Below, piece by piece: positions 5,881-8,456 of a DNA stretch of 8,456 bases (the stretch's first letter is position 1; every line of letters starts with the position of its first letter). Below the pieces are notes generated by a model. That model did no database searches. It saw only the letters and a program-made list of their open reading frames with translations, and was not told where the DNA came from. The DNA is from Candidatus Aminicenantota bacterium (GTDB lineage Bacteria > Acidobacteriota > Aminicenantia > UBA2199): NCBI GenBank assembly GCA_030671465.1, contig DAOVIP010000055.1, forward strand, positions 1-8,456. The letters are read 5' to 3'. A program made the translations under genes and the position numbers.

Positions 5881-6155
5881 AAGATAATATTCTCCTTCTC
5901 GGCCAATTTGGCTTTCACCATTTTAAACATTTCATAATAGTCAATATTTGCATTCCGGATCTCATTCAGTTTTTCCTTTAAAATTTCCTTGACCTGATCA
6001 TCAAGCAAATCTTCCTTTGCCAGTTCTTTGATAATAATTTCATGTACTTCAGTAACCATTTTCTCTTTATCTTCGGTAAGAATCAAACTTTCCTTTAAAA
6101 GTTCATTCACTATATTAAATGCCATATGTTCGAGCTGTTGTTTGTTCAATCTCAT
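5877..6155 (-). CDS. DUF507 family protein (first of a tandem pair)
   Basis: A 92-residue charged helical protein beginning MRLNKQQLEHMAFNIVNELL and ending MVKAKLAEKENIIL. This is the typical DUF507 layout: an MRL start, a conserved middle with EDLLDDQVKEIL, and a C-terminal KVK-KLA-E-IIL-like end. Function is unknown; it is predicted cytoplasmic. The open frame reaches a GTG at 6209, but the added residues do not match the family and have no ribosome-binding site, so ATG 6155 is chosen. That ATG also lacks a Shine-Dalgarno sequence; the upstream bases are A/T only. It is followed by its paralogue with an ATGA overlap, and is divergent from rplM. Sharing a promoter region with ribosomal genes hints at a growth-linked role but proves nothing. 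Confidence 0.8.
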   Translation of the reverse strand: MRLNKQQLEHMAFNIVNELLKESLILTEDKEKMVTEVHEIIIKELAKEDLLDDQVKEILKEKLNEIRNANIDYYEMFKMVKAKLAEKENIIL

Positions 6156-6181
6156 ATATATAATATAACAAATTTTGTCAA
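6153..6181 (-). promoter_or_regulatory. Candidate promoter of the DUF507 pair
   Basis: On the minus strand a perfect TTGACA (6181-6176) is followed after 17 bp by TATATG (6158-6153). The -10 box overlaps the chosen ATG, which would put the transcription start inside the gene, so either another -10 (for example TATTAT, 6165-6160) is used or the box is fortuitous. The segment is very A/T-rich and many hexamers fit. Confidence 0.3.
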
Positions 6182-6273
6182 ATAAATCAACTTTGGGTAA
6201 ATATTTCACACATTTGAATCGAGAGCTTGGGGCCCGATAGATTTGTTTTCGGAAACTCCTCCCATAGAAATGC

Positions 6274-6302
6274 TTGACAAATCATTAAAAATATTGTACA
6301 TT
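6274..6302 (+). promoter_or_regulatory. Promoter of the rplM-rpsI-rpsB-tsf operon
   Basis: A perfect -35 TTGACA (6274-6279), a 17-bp A/T-rich spacer and TACATT (6297-6302) form a good sigma70-type promoter. The expected start near 6309 leaves a leader of only about 16 bases, carrying GAGG (6316-6319) before ATG 6325. That leader is too short for a structured L13-binding autoregulatory element. Confidence 0.7.
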
Positions 6303-6324
6303 TACATTTTTCTACGAGGTAATT

Positions 6325-6771
6325 ATGAAACTTAATAAGTCGAACAAGACTCTTATACCACAAAAAGACCCTGCTGAAAAAAAATGGTGGCTGATTGACG
6401 CTGATAATCTGGTACTGGGCAGGTTAGCAACCAGAGTAGCTAATATATTGAGGGGTAAAGACAAACCGTCATATACGCCTTTTTTTGACAATGGCGATTT
6501 TGTAATTGTTATCAATTCCAATAAAATAAAACTAACAGGTATCAAGGAAAAACAAAAAATCTATTACCGCCATTCCGGATATATGGGAGGGTTAAAGGAA
6601 ATTTCCTATAAAAGAATGCTGAATACCCATCCGGAAAGAATTATCATGCACGCGGTCAAGGGAATGTTGCCCAAAAACAAACTGAACAGAAAGATTTTAA
6701 AAAAATTGAAGGTCTATCCAGGTACAGAGCACAAACATGCCGCGCAAAAACCTGAAGCCCTGAAGATCTAA
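6325..6771 (+). CDS. rplM: 50S ribosomal protein L13
   Basis: Large-subunit protein L13, an early assembly protein binding 23S rRNA. At 148 residues it has normal length. Recognisable blocks are [19 protein letters not shown] (21-39), [18 protein letters not shown] (43-60), the [13 protein letters not shown] stretch, [18 protein letters not shown], and the ending [16 protein letters not shown]. The start is supported by GAGG five bases before ATG and by an upstream sigma70-type promoter. The N-terminus is about ten residues longer than the shortest family members ([11 protein letters not shown]). It heads a four-gene operon with 13 bases to rpsI. Confidence 0.97.
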   Translation: MKLNKSNKTLIPQKDPAEKKWWLIDADNLVLGRLATRVANILRGKDKPSYTPFFDNGDFVIVINSNKIKLTGIKEKQKIYYRHSGYMGGLKEISYKRMLNTHPERIIMHAVKGMLPKNKLNRKILKKLKVYPGTEHKHAAQKPEALKI

Positions 6772-6784
6772 CGAGGAGGACATT

Positions 6785-7189
6785 TTGAGTATCGTTCAGT
6801 ATTATGGAACAGGAAGAAGGAAAACCAGTGTAGCCAGAGTATATCTGAGACCTGGTAAAGGAAATTTGAAATTAATTGTTGGTAAAAGGGTTAGAGAATT
6901 TGATACATATTTCCCTTTGAAGAATCATAAACTGACTATCTACAAACCATTAAACTTAACCAATACTGTTGACAATTTTGATGTATTTATCACCGTACAA
7001 GGCGGAGGAGTATCTGCTCAGGCCAATGCCATCCGATTGGGAATTTCAAGAGCACTGCTGGAATACAACTCCGAGTTAAGACCTGCCCTAAAAAAGGCCG
7101 GTTTATTGACCAGAGATGCCCGGGAAAAAGAAAGAAAAAAATACGGACTGCTAAAAGCACGCAAAGCATCTCAATATCACAAGAGGTAG
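6785..7189 (+). CDS. rpsI: 30S ribosomal protein S9
   Basis: Small-subunit protein S9, whose C-terminal tail reaches the P-site tRNA anticodon region. It has 134 residues with the hallmark [14 protein letters not shown] (8-21), [20 protein letters not shown] (72-91) and [16 protein letters not shown]. The start is TTG at 6785, chosen because GAGGAGG (6773-6779) sits five bases upstream and the N-terminus then matches the family. No ATG fits. The protein ends in QYHKR, where many bacteria have QFSKR: the final Lys-Arg pair that contacts tRNA is kept, while Ser is replaced by His. It lies between rplM and rpsB in the usual order. Confidence 0.97.
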   Translation: MSIVQYYGTGRRKTSVARVYLRPGKGNLKLIVGKRVREFDTYFPLKNHKLTIYKPLNLTNTVDNFDVFITVQGGGVSAQANAIRLGISRALLEYNSELRPALKKAGLLTRDAREKERKKYGLLKARKASQYHKR

Positions 7190-7199
7190 GTGTCAGGTT

Positions 7200-8063
7200 A
7201 TGGTTAACATTAATATGAGAGAAATGTTAGAAGCCGGAGTCCATTTCGGTCACCAGGTGAGACGATGGAATCCAAAGATGAAACCCTATATCTATGGGAA
7301 GAAAAATGGTATCTATATCATAAATCTACAGACCGCCATTGAATTATTCAAAGAAGGATTGAAGTTCATAACCGATACGGTGGCTTCCGGTAAAGATGTC
7401 CTCATCGTGGGAACCAAAAAACAAGCCCAGACCATAATTGAGGATATTTCCGAAGAAACTGAGGGCATGCACTATGTTCATAAACGGTGGTTGGGAGGGT
7501 TGTTAACCAACTTCTCCATGATCAAAAAGAGTATTGAAAAACTGATTGATCTGGATGAGATGAAAAAGGACGGCCGCTGGGAAGTTAAATCTAAGAAGGA
7601 ACAATCCAAACTGGAAAAAGTGTACAAAAAACTCCATAAAAATTTATGGGGGGTCAGGAACATCCAAGAGCCTCCCGGAGTTATTATCATTATTGATTCC
7701 ACCTATGAGAGTATCGCTGTTTATGAAGCCAAAAAGCTTAATATTCCAATCGTGGCCATTGTTGACACGAATGCCAATCCAGAAGAGATTGACTTCCCCA
7801 TTCCCGGAAATGATGATGCTATCAGATCCATTCGATTATTCGTCAGCAAATTCGGAGAAGCCGTTAAAGCCGGTATGGATAAAAGGCAAACCGATGACAT
7901 GGTTCAGCAAGAGCAGGAAATTGAAGCAGTGGAGCCAGAAAGTGAAGAGACTGCGGAAGTGAAAGAGGCCGCTGAAAAAAATCAAACCGAAAGCAAGGAA
8001 AAAACCGACGAAAAGGAAGTAGATACGGAAGAAAAAACCGAAGAGGAAACAAAGGAGAACTAA
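7200..8063 (+). CDS. rpsB: 30S ribosomal protein S2 with an acidic C-terminal tail
   Basis: Small-subunit protein S2, a late-binding protein at the head/body junction that helps recruit S1 in many bacteria. Conserved blocks are [20 protein letters not shown] (6-25), [17 protein letters not shown] (68-77), [10 protein letters not shown] (96-105), [11 protein letters not shown] (157-167), and [31 protein letters not shown] (181-211). The globular domain ends near residue 225. Residues 229-287 form a tail of about 59 residues with roughly 20 Glu, plus Lys, Thr and Asp and no hydrophobic core, probably disordered. E. coli S2 has 241 residues in all. ATG 7200 gives a start like E. coli MATVSMRDML; the ribosome-binding site (CAGGT) is modest. 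The gene lies ten bases after rpsI and one base before tsf. Confidence 0.96.
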   Translation: MVNINMREMLEAGVHFGHQVRRWNPKMKPYIYGKKNGIYIINLQTAIELFKEGLKFITDTVASGKDVLIVGTKKQAQTIIEDISEETEGMHYVHKRWLGGLLTNFSMIKKSIEKLIDLDEMKKDGRWEVKSKKEQSKLEKVYKKLHKNLWGVRNIQEPPGVIIIIDSTYESIAVYEAKKLNIPIVAIVDTNANPEEIDFPIPGNDDAIRSIRLFVSKFGEAVKAGMDKRQTDDMVQQEQEIEAVEPESEETAEVKEAAEKNQTESKEKTDEKEVDTEEKTEEETKEN

Positions 8064-8064
8064 A

Positions 8065-8456
8065 ATGGCTGCAGATATGTCCCTGGTTAAGAAACTCAGA
8101 GAGGAAACCGGGATTGGAATTCTTGAGTGTAAAAAAGCCATTGCCGAGGCTAACAATGATTTTGATAAGGCAACAGAATTGCTGAGAAAAAAAGGCTTTG
8201 AAAAAGCCAAAGCAAGATCAACCCGAACCACCAAGCAGGGAATCATTGGATCCTATATTCACACCAATGGTAAAATTGGAGTGCTGGTTGAGGTGGGGTG
8301 TGAAACCGATTTCGTTGCCAAAAACGAGGATTTCCAGTCTCTGGTTAAGGATATTTCCATGCAGATAGCCGCCATGAACCCAAAATATATTTCAAAAGAT
8401 GATATCCCGGCCGATGTGATTGAGAAAGAAAAAGATATATATCGTGCCCAGGTAAA
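8065..8456 (+). CDS. tsf: Elongation factor Ts, N-terminal part
   Basis: EF-Ts, the guanine-nucleotide exchange factor for EF-Tu. The window holds 130 codons and cuts the gene. The N-terminal UBA-like domain (about 1-55) has [20 protein letters not shown] (7-26), where most bacteria show G-x-G-M/L-x-D-CKKAL; here Glu replaces Asp. The core follows, with GIIGSYIH (59-66), [19 protein letters not shown] including the TDFV motif at 81-84 that inserts near the EF-Tu Mg site, and the [17 protein letters not shown] segment (112-128) near the cut end. AAAGGAG (8051-8057) lies seven bases before ATG 8065 and overlaps the end of rpsB; the rpsB stop is one base before this start. It is the last visible gene of the ribosomal operon. 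Confidence 0.96.
   Translation, partial: MAADMSLVKKLREETGIGILECKKAIAEANNDFDKATELLRKKGFEKAKARSTRTTKQGIIGSYIHTNGKIGVLVEVGCETDFVAKNEDFQSLVKDISMQIAAMNPKYISKDDIPADVIEKEKDIYRAQV

Noticed and set aside
5877..6155. Idea that the two small coupled genes (5590-6155) form a toxin-antitoxin pair
   Set aside because: Both match DUF507 patterns, are paralogues of one another and show no toxin motif.
6156..6209. Longer first DUF507 protein starting at GTG 6209
   Set aside because: The extra 18 residues do not resemble the family start, no Shine-Dalgarno sequence precedes the GTG, and they overlap promoter-like sequence.
7836..8246. Antisense open frame of 136 codons across the rpsB tail and tsf start
   Set aside because: It is rich in Phe/Leu because it reads the complement of the Glu/Lys-rich S2 tail; rpsB and tsf are certain on the other strand.
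1..8456. Search for CRISPR arrays, tRNA/rRNA genes, insertion sequences, toxin-antitoxin pairs and riboswitches
   Set aside because: No regularly spaced repeats, tRNA-like cloverleaf, transposase fragment, terminal inverted repeats or known aptamer pattern was seen by eye; gaps between genes are short.

Overview
The window looks like chromosomal DNA from a diderm, probably anaerobic bacterium of moderate GC. The diderm reading rests on a predicted outer-membrane barrel with a signal peptide and a C-terminal Phe, plus two predicted lipoproteins. The order rplM-rpsI-rpsB-tsf and a tandem pair of DUF507 genes recall Aminicenantes/Acidobacteriota-like, Nitrospirota-like or deltaproteobacterial lineages. 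This placement is inference from family distribution and is weak.

Layout. (1) 1-878, +: the C-terminal part of a histidine/aromatic ammonia-lyase, cut by the window edge. (2) 880-1497, -: a small outer-membrane beta-barrel protein convergent with it. (3) 1498-1726: a divergent promoter region. (4) 1727-2278, +: a lipoprotein of unknown function whose stop codon overlaps that of (5) 2275-3348, -: ApbE, the FAD:protein FMN transferase. (6) 3349-3497: a divergent control region with a strong sigma70-type promoter and an inverted repeat. (7) 3498-5580, +: a HybA-like four-cluster Fe-S protein and a HybB/NrfD-like membrane protein, coupled by an ATGA overlap. The HybB-like gene is broken by a -1 frame change at a run of seven T. 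(8) 5590-6155, -: two tandem DUF507 genes, also coupled by ATGA. (9) 6274-8456, +: promoter and the ribosomal operon rplM-rpsI-rpsB-tsf, with tsf cut by the window end.

How the genes fit together. The ribosomal block is ordinary housekeeping. The redox block (apbE divergent from hybA-hybB) is the most interesting part. An Fe-S protein and a quinone-reactive membrane subunit are present with no hydrogenase or molybdoenzyme catalytic subunit, and the Fe-S protein has no Tat signal. A flavinylating enzyme shares their control region. This suggests an electron-transfer module between the quinone pool and an unidentified partner, which is inference. The window is compact: all three convergent junctions leave 9 bp or less between stop codons, and the best terminator candidate for the hybAB operon lies inside the coding sequence of the opposing DUF507 gene.
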